Shown here in pieces: positions 12,901-24,303 of a stretch of 64,000 nt of DNA. Each line of letters begins with the position of its first letter. The first letter of the stretch is position 1. The DNA is from Trichinella spiralis (taxonomy: Eukaryota; Nematoda; Enoplea; Trichinellida; Trichinellidae), in assembly GCA_000181795.3 (NCBI GenBank), contig CM012953.1, forward strand, positions 15,324,664 to 15,388,663, in the 5' to 3' direction. The notes beneath the pieces are model-generated. The model did not search any database and was not told the origin of the DNA. It saw only the letters and a program-made list of their open reading frames with translations. The translations under genes and the position numbers were made by a program.

Positions 12901-15900
12901 CATTGCATCCTGAAAGTGTCTGCATTTTTGATTTCAAAGCTAACCGGCATTGGTGAAAATTCCTTTTGATCATCATCATCATCATCAATTAGTGAAAGCG
13001 AGATTTCGTTGTCCTGCTTTGGCAAAGTTCGATGTTCAGCAAAATTTATTGCCCACCTGGCTTCGTTATTGCTCATATGTGCATGCATTCATCAATGCAT
13101 GTTTTTAAATAAACTAAATTTCTACTGACACTGAAATTCAACAACTTGCTTATAACACACACACAACATCCCCTTCCAATTTGCATCAATTCATCAATTT
13201 CAGATTTTCCATTTTTTACAAACTATATTTAGATATTTTTTTAAAAAAATTATTTATTTATTTATTCCTGTCATGATAAACATAAATAAATTAATAAATG
13301 GCTAAATAAACTGTCACTAATTTATTTATTATACTATTATTAAAATTAAATTCATATTATTCTTATTTATAATGCACATGATGCAATTATTATTATTATT
13401 ATTTAAAATTTGTTGTTCTGAAAATTATCCTCTTCTAACTTTTTACCATGTACAGTGCAAAATTATTTTTTGCTTTCATTCATTGTCCTACTTGATATAT
13501 ACTGTATTCTATTGCAACGTATAATACGCAGTACAGTTTCTGTACTGTTGCAATGAATAATAAGTGCAAAGAGGAAAAAACAAGATTTTTTTCACGAGCC
13601 TATTAAAAAATACTTGGATATTGATTGAATTGAATTAATGGAATTTTTGTTTTCATCGTCAACATATTGAAAATAGAATTAATAATAATTGAATTCAATG
13701 AAATAAACAAAAAACACTGTATTCGATAATTCATTCAAAATAAATAATTAAAATGAGCAACTTTTTTGAATCATTTATAATTGATAATTAAGGGTTTCAT
13801 GTTTTAACTTGTCCAATTAACATATTTTGGAGATCGGTTAAGTTTTTGTGCTCATTTTTGAGCTCATTGAACTTTGCAATTGCTGCTAGAAAGAAATAAG
13901 AAGAAGAAGAAGAAGAAGATTCGATTTAGTTAATTTTTCAGAAAAGATTCAGTTGTTTCACTTGCAAATTGATTTTTCACGTAATCATGCATTCTGCATA
14001 TGCTTTCCCCGCTATTGACAGAGCAATAAACCAGACGAGCAATATACATATTATTATCCGTATGTATATATACATATATGTATATATTTATTTATTTATT
14101 TACGTAATCAGCATATACATACATCTATATGTGTAAAATGGAATAAGTCTCTTGTGACTTTTGGGGTTAATTGAACAGCAGAAGAGGAGAAGAATTTCTG
14201 CACGGAAAATAAGGAAATTACCACGATAAATTTGGTTATTTAAAAAAAAATGTTTTTTATACATTTTCAAATATTTGCATAATAATCCTTTTGATCGTAA
14301 ATGGTTTGCTTTTTTAGTCAAATTTCTGAAATTGATTGACAATAAAAAAAGATAATCAAAAAACAAGACGTTCAAGAAAAATATTTTCTTTTTTAATTAA
14401 AGCGTGAAGAACACTCGTAATTAAAAACTTTTTTAATTTAAATTTAAATTTTCATAAAAATATTTTCAATGAATATGAAATAATTTTTCATAGCAAACAT
14501 TAAGCAACCGACTGTGTGTGTGTGGACTAGTTTGGTTTACGGGCAGCCGGCCGCCGCCAGTGATGTTGTTTCGGTGTGATTGACGAGTCTCCTGATTTTC
14601 TTGAACCACACACTTAATTTTCTTTTCCCGTTTGATCAGCCGAGCGTTGGCTTGAAAATAAAAAATTATTATTGAATATTTTTAAATTGAACAATTTGTT
14701 GTTTTTGGCACCGAAAAGATTTTATGAAAAATAATGATAATCATAAATCTATATCTTATATCATTCAACAGAGTTTAAAATAATTTCTAATATAAAACAA
14801 CTCTCTTACTGTTGATTCAGTTTGTAATTTATATTAATTCAATCATCAGATATAATTAGTAATGATGGATGAAAATTTGTAGGTATTATTATTATTATCA
14901 GAGTGCAATTTTCTTCCTCTTCTCAGATTTGCATATTTGTCTGATTGAAATTGTAAATTACGAAACTTCATACTAATTTATAAAACTGTGAAAAACTGGA
15001 AATCATCGACCATTCATCTATTTTCCTGTAGTGGAATTTTTGTCTCTGTTCAAAAGATTATCTATCTGATGATTTGTTAAACGCCTCGGTGACATTGGCC
15101 AGACGACCGTTGGAGACAATTTTCATAATTTTTCAGACTTATAAATTTTCCACACACTTAAATTATCATAATTAACTTTTGTTATCAAAATTTATATATT
15201 ACTGATATGATGTTTGTTATTAGGTGAGTTGAAATAAGATGTCTGCTGTTTTTTGCATTTCCAGTTTTATACAGTACATTTTCCCCCCTTATTTTTCAAT
15301 ATTGGCAGCAAAATTGTATCTTCGAACTTGTGAATTTTTTTGAAATTAACAGTCAATCGATCGCTGATGAATAATAATTATATGATGCATTGAATAATCA
15401 AAAAAAATATTATCAATAAAAATAGTAGTTTTGCACGGTTATTGTAATTTCAGAAATTAATGAAGAAATTTATGGAATTTTTTTTGTCCTCTAAACTTTT
15501 GCAATTTTCTTTTTGATTTCATTAAAAGAAATAAAATTGCATGACGAATTGATGACGTTCGAATTACTGTTGTTCCAAGTTGTCGTCGTTCGTTCGTTCC
15601 ATTTTTGAAAAATTACTTCTTCACCATCGATCATCTTATATATTTTGATTATTTATCTTTTTTGGAGATCAATTATTATTTTTTTTATTTGTTCAATTCG
15701 AAAATGCTCAATTATATAATAGAAAAGTTGTTTGTTTTAATTTTTATTCTCTTTCAAAAGTGTTATTTATTTATTTATTTGAAATTTTGAATTTTTTGCA
15801 TAAGAACAAAACAGAAATTTATGCTGTGCTCTGTTGTATTTATTTATTTATTTATTTACCGAATGAAGTCGGTTTTGTGGGGAAAATGAAATAAATAAAT

Positions 15901-16930
15901 AAACAACAGAAAACAAAACAAAACAAAAACAATGTTTATATTCAAATGTAGAAAATAAGATCAAAGAGATGCCGACGAAACGCGCGTCGGCCTGTTTGTC
16001 GGTCCGAGTTGCCGGCATTCAACTTCGGCCGTGTCAGCCATGATTGAACTGGTTGCTTCAATTCTGACACACTGAACATTATCTTCATTCATCAAATTTG
16101 ATAAAAGTCAGTCAAAGGGAGCCGGCGTGGTGTCGGCACGCTTTTTGATCTTTCGTCGGTCTTTTTTCTCTCCACTGTGTTAGTGTATATATATGTGTGG
16201 AAAAAACAACTTTTCCAAAATATTTGTTGTTGTTGTTGTTGTTTATCGTAAAGCACAGGTCTACTTTTATCGTATCTCTGTAACCTGCTTATCATACGAA
16301 AAAAATCTATTCATTTAAATTTCACCTTCTTTTCAACACTTCATAATTATAATACTTTTAACTTTTCCCTCAAAAATTCATTCTATCATTTGTAATTATA
16401 ACTCGATAATTTCATCTTTTAATAACAACTTCATTCCTATTATTTTCTTCATTCCTGATTACTTTCTTTTTCAATTGTTTTGTTATTTATATTAATACTT
16501 AGTTATCTTTTACTGTAACAATTTGTATACATTTCTTTATAAAAGTATTTGAGCTGAAATTTCATTTATTTTCATTTTCCCTTATTTTAGGCTAGTAAAA
16601 TAGATAAACTGCTACTGATGATGATGAAAGATTTATTTTGCAATGGAAATAATTAATAATTACTGTAATGTTAATTTTTAAGGTAAGGGCGGTGATCAAA
16701 AGCGAACTCGTCAGACTTATTCGCGAAATCAGACACTCGAATTGGAAAAAGAGTTCCACTTTAACAGGTATTTGACACGTCGTCGACGTCAAGAAATTGC
16801 TGCCGAATTATGCTTAACAGAGCGACAGGTGAAAATATGGTTTCAGAATCGTCGAATGAAATGGAAGAAAGAAAATAAAATTTCCGTCGAGCCCGCTGAT
16901 TCAAGCACTGAAAAAGATTTATTCGAATGA
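8585..16930 (+). CDS. mab-5: Hox homeodomain transcription factor, MAB-5 / Antennapedia type
   Basis: Two coding exons, 8585-9278 and 16683-16930, join in phase 1 (donor G|GTAAGT, acceptor TTTTTAAG) to give 313 residues. A second ATG at 8612 has a better start context and would give 304. The N-terminus has alanine runs, a six-histidine run and a Ser/Thr-rich stretch. The PBC-binding hexapeptide FPWMK is at residues 225-229 and the homeodomain at about 237-296 (helix 3 [13 protein letters not shown], Gln50, Asn51), followed by a 17-residue acidic tail. The block KRTRQTYSR plus RRQEI plus ERQVKIWF matches my memory of nematode MAB-5, whereas [11 protein letters not shown] and MKWKKEN are Antennapedia-like. 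The intron lies exactly in the hexapeptide-homeodomain linker, as in many Hox genes. It binds DNA in the nucleus to pattern the body axis. The orthology call to mab-5 rather than another central Hox class is moderately sure. Confidence 0.9.
11167..11197. repeat. (GAA)n microsatellite
   Basis: Imperfect GAA/AAGAAC trinucleotide run in the Hox intron. Confidence 0.8.
11667..11688. repeat. (TTTA)n tetranucleotide run
   Basis: The first of six similar TTTA blocks in the Hox intron. The others are near 12711-12735, 13251-13267, 14087-14103, 15764-15780 and 15838-15858. Confidence 0.85.
12865..12895. repeat. (ATT)n microsatellite
   Basis: About ten ATT units preceded by TTATCA repeats, inside the Hox intron. 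Confidence 0.9.
13899..13919. repeat. (GAA)n microsatellite
   Basis: Seven AAG/GAA units in the Hox intron. Confidence 0.8.
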
Positions 16931-17205
16931 CGATGTGCTTGTTTTCCAGAATAGTAGTTTATCAAAAAAAAACAAAACAAACTACTACTACTGTACGTTG
17001 TTCATTAGAGCAAACTGAATAAGCAAATGCTGCAGCTCAGTTCAACTTTTCGATGAAATCTTCTTATGCATGCGATAGTTTATTTATTATTTAAAAAAAA
17101 GTTCTAGAACATACAAAGATGAAATGTATCCTTCATTTACTTAATGCATGACTTTTGAGGATCTTTTTTTTTTCAAATCTGTTTTTCGATATGTCAACTA
17201 AAAGG

Positions 17206-17211
17206 AATAAA
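17206..17211 (+). terminator. Poly(A) signal candidate, Hox gene
   Basis: AATAAA about 275 bases after the Hox stop codon. Confidence 0.4.
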
Positions 17212-17497
17212 TATTGCCATGCATGGAGATTTATCGAAATGAAAATGATCTCAAATCGTTTTGTTGTAAAAACTGACGCTGAAGCAGCAAGCATTTGTTC
17301 TCTAAAAATGTTCATTAAAAATTCAAAAAAAGAAAAGAATTTGACAATTTAATATTTCATTGTGTTCTATTTGCAACTTTATGTGAGTAAAGTGTCTTCT
17401 TCTTCTTCAATAAGTCAAGACTCAGTAAATTCACACCTCAAGATTCACTGTCGAAATGTTCCAAATCAACTATAAAAATGCATTCGATTATAATACT

Positions 17498-17507
17498 TTT
17501 ATTTATT
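17498..17507 (-). terminator. Poly(A) signal candidate, Tudor gene
   Basis: Two overlapping AATAAA motifs on the minus strand about 130 bases after the Tudor-gene stop. Confidence 0.5.
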
Positions 17508-17635
17508 ATTATAAAGTAATTTTTACCTACGGACAAAATAATGTCTAAGCAGCCGATGTATCGACAATGGAGCTATCGCTAAAACATTTACTTTATGCAA
17601 TAATTATTACTCAAAGAAATTTGATTAAAAAAAAA

Positions 17636-20600
17636 TTACGTTATGACACTTTGCTTATCAAAATGCTTTTTTTGCATTTTTAAATGACGATAATTTTTCA
17701 AAGCACTTTCAGAGCAGCATTTGCTAAAGTCCCTTTCAGATTGACAGAGTACATCAACCCAACTGTATTCATATACGCAAAACGGTATGTTGTATAAACT
17801 AAATTTACGGCAAAATTAATATAATTAAAAAACATATATATATACCTGTATTCAACAAAAACTTACCTTTTTTCTAACAGATAAAGTTCATTAACACGTG
17901 CCCTTATGCTAGCACCATGATCGACCAAATAAATTATCACATTGTCAGCAACGAACATGGGCTTTCTCTGGAGCGTATATTGAAGTGCCAACGAAGCGAT
18001 GGACATGATTAAGCAGCGCATGTAAATAGTGTTTTCCCCTTCTCCAATTCCTACTACACAATATAGAACTTCGTTTTGCTTTCCATTTAAATTGCAAGTA
18101 ATTTCCTTCTGTGGAACAGGGTGTCGATTATTAACATTACGGTAAATTTCTTCCAATCGAATTTCAATCGTATTCAAATCAACTGCACCATGTTGAGCGT
18201 CAAGCCACCTTATATAAGCACATCCTGAGTGTGATACACGAGAAACAGACAGGTTCATTGAAGAGAAGTCATTTTCGTTCGGTTTAAGATCACTGTTGCT
18301 CAAAGTTATAGCAGTTGTTGAAACGGTTGGAAGAAAAAAATGATAATCAACTGAAATTTTATGTATGGCAAAATTCAGTAAAATTAAATGTTTAAATAAA
18401 ACAAACTTTTTAAGTTGCTGAAAACGGGAGTGTTTAGCGACTGACAGTTTTCCTTATTTTCAACTGGAATTGGAGGAGAAATGTTCTAAATATATAAATA
18501 AAAATGCACGTTGATTACAATTTTCTAAACTTATTAATTTTTAATAACGGTCTAAAATTTAAACCAACCTCTAATTCTTCTTCAATAATACGATCTGAGA
18601 AATCAGCTGCACGATCACCAATCTCCACATCATCCAACTGAAGTAAACAATCACCCACAGACTCTTTCTCGTTCAAATTCCTACGATATAAATCAACCTA
18701 CAATAAATAAATAAATAACGTGATATACGGATATAAATTTACAATTTTATATTTTCACCTTAGTAATTAAATTGCCGTTCAAATGAACAACTTCTCTAGG
18801 TCGAATTAGATATTTTTTGCCAGAGTTTTCAGCAGTAAAATTAGAAAAGCATTCCATAGCCGATTCAGACCAATCTGTTCCTTTGGGTTTTACCTAAGGT
18901 GGTTCAAATGAAAACTTTTCTCTCACAAACAACACTTCTATATTAGCACAAAAAATTACTCCATAAAGCATACAACGTATGGCCACAGAAGGTATGCCAT
19001 AAAATGCATTTGGTAGAGTCACTAATGAGTTGTAATTTACCCATTCCACCTTGCCCAAATCAACGTAAAGCATTTGAGCATATGCAATATCTGAAAAATA
19101 AAAAATTGCAATACGATAATAAATTTAATGAAATATTTAAATGGATTTTTTAAACAGTTGGAGAAACAAAATGAGAAAGCAAAGAAATATATTGAAACTA
19201 TACAGCCATGCTAAAACATGCAACTGCGGTCATTTCAGCTAATATTTAAAAAAAACAAAAATATATAATTCTTTATCAATTATAAAACTACCATTGATGT
19301 GTTGAAGTTTCAAAACTTTCGCACGCTGATAGCCAGCTTCATTTTCAGCAATGCAGTATTGGCCAACTGTTGGACTTGCTACAATACTTTCCTTATTTCT
19401 TGTCATCTCCTCCAATTCAGCTCTAAAATAACAATATAATTCCATCATAATTCATATAGCACTATTAAAATTAAAAAACAAAATTTCACCTAATTTCTGA
19501 TATCATGCTTTTCGTATCTTGGTGCTCTAAACGAATAAAAAAGCAGTCAGGGTGATCCGCTTTGATTATGATGCAGTCGAGAAAAGCATTCACGGCAGTC
19601 GATAAATCGCAACTTTCAATCTAAATAAAACAAAAACATTCTGCTCTTCAAAATATATTATTAAATACAATTACTGTCATCACATCATTAATAGTTTTGA
19701 AATATTTTAGATTTTTTTGTTAATGAATTAATGAATTCAATTTAAATTCAAAAGTGCTGTACAACTAGGGGACTAGAAGTACACAAAATAGTAAACTCAA
19801 TAAAAAAATTAAATAAATAAATTATCAAAATGTAAAATTCATATTTTAAAACCTCCAAAAATAAATTTTATTCATATACAGTTATAAATTATCCTATAAT
19901 ACTAGAATGACAAATCGACTATGTGATTAATAAAATCGGCTGCATTTAAACTAGAAAACTTATAAATACTTCTTATTCATCTGCAATTATAAATTTATCA
20001 AATTTGTTAATGTTCAAATTAATCATTACACGTATAATAAACAAGGACAAAGAGAAATAACACAAGCAATTACCCAAAATAAATAGTGGATCAAATTTTT
20101 CAATGTTACAAATTTCAGAAGTCATACTTTAATGTTATTTTTGCTTCAGTATAAAATATTAAACTGGCTACATTTCTAGTTTATCAACTTAAAGTGTTAA
20201 TTAATACAAATACTGCTATGATAAAAAAATATTTCACATCATGTTTACCACTAGTGTTTTCTTCGTGCTTGCCGCATCTTCTACCTGTGCTTGAGATTTA
20301 CAACTGTCTGCTACATTTTCATCCTAAAATTATCACAAATATCAATATTAATTTAAATGCGAAAATAAATGCACTTGAAATATAAATCAAATTAGATTAA
20401 ATTCATTACCACGTCATCCCCATTCACGTCTTCAAGAAATTCAATTTTTTCTCCCCTATCTTCAGTCTACAAAGAAATTCAGTTGCTCAATCGCATCATC
20501 AAACAGATAAACTGTAATAATTATAAAATAACTAATCAGAACAATAAAAGTAACACTACTTAAAGCAATAAAACACAAACTTTTCAAAAATATAAATTAC

Positions 20601-20793
20601 AAATTGTTTTATTTATTATAATAAGCGTTAAAATCAACGCTAATTCCGTCGTCACATTTAACACAAGTTTCAATTTGAATATTATTTTTTTTTAGAAATT
20701 TTATTTTGCGCTCAAGAAATTCATTCATTTTGTTCCTTTACATACTTCCTCCTCCAAATGAATAGGGTCGAAACACTGCAAATCATTGTCCAT
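17636..20793 (-). CDS. Tudor-domain protein with two extended Tudor units
   Basis: Minus-strand coding exons: 20746-20793, 20410-20466, 20249-20323, 19491-19620, 19292-19422, 18960-19090, 18759-18893, 18569-18697, 18407-18485, 17867-18350, 17636-17798, closing in frame at about 520 residues. The start is the ATG at 20793 in an exon that begins at 20817. The acidic N-terminus is followed by one Tudor unit (about residues 61-240, with FFIRLEH, VGQYCIAE, AQMLYVDLG and AIRCMLYG, then a WSESAMECF stretch) and a second (about 306-500, with YIRWLD, IYLVDHGAS and VNELYLL). Such proteins usually bind symmetric dimethylarginine and scaffold germ granules or small-RNA machinery. I cannot assign a named orthologue. 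The donor of the last intron overlaps an in-frame TAA, so two C-termini are possible. Confidence 0.8.
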
Positions 20794-22204
20794 TTCAATG
20801 TAACAAAAATCAAATGCCTAAAAGATAAATAATACAAATATGCAAAGTGGAAAAGTTCAACAAACTTATCAAATAAAAAATAAAATAATAATTCACGTTA
20901 TAATAAACAAAATCATAAGCATTTAAATGCATTTTTCATAAATGAAAATTAAAAAAATTAACTAACTTTTAATAAAATTATATTCACTTCATTTTTTTCT
21001 CAAAAATAAAAAACTGAGCTTACGCTCTTGTCCTTTAAATAGTAAAGGACATAACAGTTTAAAATAATCTGTACTTAAATACAGCACTATAAATATGACA
21101 TTGCATTGCAGAAAAATTCTGTCAAAATTGAAAAACAAAAATACGCAAATATAAAAAATATCAAAAAGTTACGTGAAAGGGCATATCAATGCTAACAGTC
21201 TGTAATGAATTTCATGTTCATATTTTCATACTATACTTTGCACACATTTAAATGAAGTTTTATTGCATTATTTAATTCAAAACAAAATTAATGATGTAAA
21301 ATAAAATAAAGACTTACTTTTCGGTGGTGCTAATTTTCTTACTATAGTTGTGTTGGCAACTGTATAATTGGCTCGTCATAATAAAATTATTTAGCTATGT
21401 TTTATAAATTTTCACAGCGGATCTAATTAGTGAATTTCAAATTCACTTTTTTAATATGCATAAATGCTATTCATAACATAGTTTATTATATTTCATTACT
21501 GTGAATAACGCTAAAAACAAATTAAAACTTGCTTTTCACAAGTTACTGTTTCCCTACTGTGAAAATGTTGGCAGTGACGTCAGAGGGTTTATGTTCGTTG
21601 GGTTTGTTGTGATGGACTTGGCTTAGCTGTGCGATGCAGATGAATTGTTAATTGCTGGTTTGCCAGAGCGCTGGTATTTTAATTTTTTAATATTATAAGT
21701 ATTTTCTTTTTTTAGTTTTAGTCATTTCAGCAAATTGAGGTAAATGCATTAACTGATTTCAAAATTTGAGAATTTTTAACTAATTTTCTTTATAGAGTTG
21801 AGTATATTGAAGTTAGATAGTAAAACATGTATAAATATATAAACCACTGATGTTATGGAAATCATGAAGTGTGAAAGAAATTGTTTTTAAATGATATATT
21901 GAAATATTTGTGGGTTTTTATTTTTTATGGTCAACGTTTAATTTCATAATCACGTTGGTCGTGTAAAATTCTCCCTTTCATTAGGGACTCTCGCGCATAG
22001 TACTTTTTCTTGGTAAATTTATGATCAAGCTGTCGAATGAGTTACGTTGCAGAAGTGATTAAATTTGAAAATTGGCAAGTTGGCGTAACAATTTAATGCG
22101 ATTGTATCACTAGGAAAGAGTTGTTCACGAGCAGTCAGAGGCGAGATTCCATCGTTTTTTTTTGATATCGTGTCCTTGGTCATCATGCTGGAGGAGATCG
22201 CCAG
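20794..22204. other. 5' flank of the Tudor gene
   Basis: No supported coding exon. A minus-strand segment 21318-21379 begins with ATG and ends at a good GTAAGT donor, but its phase does not match the next exon, so it can only be a non-coding first exon or a small upstream frame. A perfect CRE lies at 21575. Confidence 0.45.
21575..21582. promoter_or_regulatory. CRE palindrome TGACGTCA
   Basis: A perfect eight-base CREB/ATF site in a slightly GC-richer patch, about 200 bases upstream of the candidate non-coding first exon of the Tudor gene. A promoter role is inferred. Confidence 0.35.
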
Positions 22205-23030
22205 CGCATCCGACGACGTGTTACTTTCACAGTTTGAGGAGTTGACATTCGACGGGGAAGTTATGAAGTGAAGCTCCCCTGGAAACCGGGGTATCCTAAC
22301 TTCCCCGACAACTACGAGCAAGCATGTCAGCGCCTCATGGTATTGGAACACCTCTGGAGGTACTGCCCTGAGAAAAGAAGGGATTATACAGAGGTGATGC
22401 GGTCGTATTTGGAGAACGGTTGGGCGGAAGAGGTGCCTGAGAATTGACCATCAAGGCAGACGTGGCATCACGCGGTTTATTAAGGTGTGAGGGTCAACTG
22501 AAGAAGTGTTGCGTGGTTTTTGACGGTTCCACTTCACTGAACAAGCATTTGAAGGATCTTCTGGCGATACTGCTCCGTTTTTGTGTTGGCTTCAGGCAGA
22601 CGTCGAGAAAATGTACCTTCAGTTCCGCTTCAAGGAAGACGATAGGGACGCCTGCCGGTTTTTTTGGAGGAAAATGAAGGAGACAAGGTCATCACCTGTT
22701 CCGATCGACAAGAGTGTGCTTTGGTCTCACATGCTCTACTTCCCTGTTGTTTAGCACTGTTAGGGTTCACGTGCGACGCCATCAACAGCTAGCTCCACGA
22801 GCTGCTTCAGAGATTGTTCAAAACAATTACGAAGATGACTGGGTTATCTAGTGCAATTCCTTGCAAGACCCGGTGAATTAATTCTCCGAATGCAAGAATT
22901 GCTGAGCAAATGGGCAAGCAGTGATGCAACGGTCAACAGCGTTATACCCGTCAAGCATCGCACTCAGGTTTTGGAGTGTCATATCTGGAAGACACTGGAA
23001 ATTCTCTGGAACCAAGTGGTTTTGAGATCT
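22205..23030 (+). pseudogene. Decayed BEL/Pao pol fragment (linker and reverse transcriptase)
   Basis: Pieces in all three plus frames follow, in the same order, the intact element's pol at about 60320-61200. They run from the FDGE...LPW linker segment and the NGWAEE segment through the KMYLQ reverse-transcriptase block with DRDACRF, to the RVHVRRHQ and KWAS segments. Stops and frameshifts separate them. The catalytic YxDD box reads YEDD rather than YVDD. No LTR, gag or integrase remains. The piece ends where the MULE remnant starts. It is a dead fossil copy, clearly diverged from the intact element at 58444. Confidence 0.8.
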
Positions 23031-23092
23031 GCACCTCGTGCAGATACATATACCGCCGACGATTCCGTATGATGTAAAATTGAAAAGAGAAA

Positions 23093-24166
23093 CACATTAA
23101 ACGCCGCGCAGCCGAAGAAACAAAACAGGTGCCGCAAATATATGGTGAAGAATGTATCATCGAAGCATCGACCAACTTGGAAAGTGTTAATGACTTGCGA
23201 ATCAACAAAAAGGTGAAGGCAGAAATGTACAGAAGACGGACCAAACGCCTTCCTCGATTGCCAGCAGCTGAATTTTTTGAGAAATTTGAGAATCCAGAAA
23301 ATTTGAGGGAATTGGCTGTACATTCTGTCTGATGCATGGATGGAACATTTAAAATTGTTCCTGAATGGTACCAGCAACTGTTCACCATTCATGTATTTAA
23401 AGAATCAAAATTAATTCCTCTTGTATATAGTTTATCTGTTAGAAAAGACGTAATTTGTTATTGTGAAATTTTTGATACTTTAACAGTGAAAGTGGCAGCG
23501 TTAGGGGTTGTCCTTCAGCCGCAAACTGTGATTTGCGATTTCGAAACTGCCCTTATCCCTGCGGTGCAGGCATCGTTCCCTGGCGTTCAAATACAAGGCT
23601 GCTATTTTCACTTCTGCCAAGCAGTTCTGCGGAAAGTGGCAGAGCTTGGATTGCGAACCAGGTACCTTCACGAAGCGGAAACAAAAAAGAAGATCAAAAT
23701 GCTGATGCCAACAGCATTTTTGCCACTTCCTGAGGTACCTGCTGCCGTGGATCTGCTTGGCAGAAATGTTACGGGTCTAATAGCAGCCTTGTTTGATTAC
23801 TTCCGAAGAGAATGGATGACCCCCAACAGGCTGCCGTTATGGAATGTATATAATGTACAGACACGAACAAATAATCACTTAGAAGGCTGGCACTTGAAAA
23901 TGAACCGGCAAGCGGGGAAACATCACCTCAGCTTTTATGAACTGCTCCAATTGCTGATTGATGAGCAAGGATCAACGGAAACGTTGATTCAGCAGGTGAC
24001 GTCAGGACGCGTTACCGCCAACGATTTACGAATAAAGAACAATAAATATGAAGAGGTGCAGCTACGCATAACAGCGTTGACTGCTGAATATGATGGCGGA
24101 ACGCGTACAATGGAGCAGTTCTTAAAAGCTGTTGCGTATGATGTCCCTGAGCCGATTAACTTCTGA
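23093..24166 (+). pseudogene. MULE transposase, one break
   Basis: Mutator-like transposase with its N-terminal part cut short. A first segment ending at 23332 contains the RRAAEETKQ region typical of these proteins. It is cut by an in-frame TGA just before the catalytic MDGTF motif, and adjacent frames suggest an indel rather than a simple point change. From 23336 a 276-residue frame is uninterrupted to the stop at 24166. Visible DDE residues are Asp of MDGTF, Asp of ICDFE and Glu of NNHLEGWH, with the family's CYFHFC motif between the last two. An upstream FLYWCH-type finger, common in this family, is not readable. No terminal inverted repeats were found. The long intact 3' part suggests a fairly young break. 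Confidence 0.8.
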
Positions 24167-24254
24167 GTGCCACCTTCCCTGCACCTTTATTTTATATTTT
24201 CTTATTCTTCGTAGTGTTTATTCTTGTTTGTATTATAGTATATCATATTGCAAT

Positions 24255-24303
24255 GTCTTGTATTGTGTTGTATTATAATGTTGTATTGTATTGTATTGTA
24301 TTG
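24255..24303. repeat. TGTAT pentanucleotide-type repeat
   Basis: Imperfect (TGTAT)n run, cleanest over its last 20 bases, just after the MULE remnant. Confidence 0.7.

Larger units (their letters stand above)
9279..16682 (+). other. 7.4-kb Hox intron
   Basis: The single intron of the Hox gene, much longer than other introns in the window. It holds no supported exon on either strand. It contains several (TTTA)n blocks, (GAA)n and (ATT)n runs, and GC-richer patches near 10980-11240, 14510-14650 and 15950-16180 that stand out from the AT-rich background and could be regulatory. Confidence 0.75.
16931..17635. other. Convergent 3' ends of the Hox and Tudor genes
   Basis: There is no coding exon between the Hox stop and the Tudor-gene stop on the opposite strand. 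Poly(A) signal candidates are present for both genes, so the two 3' UTRs probably meet or overlap here. Confidence 0.6.

Noticed and set aside
21318-21379. Candidate first coding exon of the Tudor gene with ATG and a good donor
   Set aside because: Its phase gives an immediate mismatch with the next exon, whose sensible frame is phase 0. It is at most a non-coding or upstream-frame exon.
22951-23392. Two minus-strand open frames of about 140 codons
   Set aside because: They are antisense to the BEL/MULE remnant, whose plus strand has clear homology.
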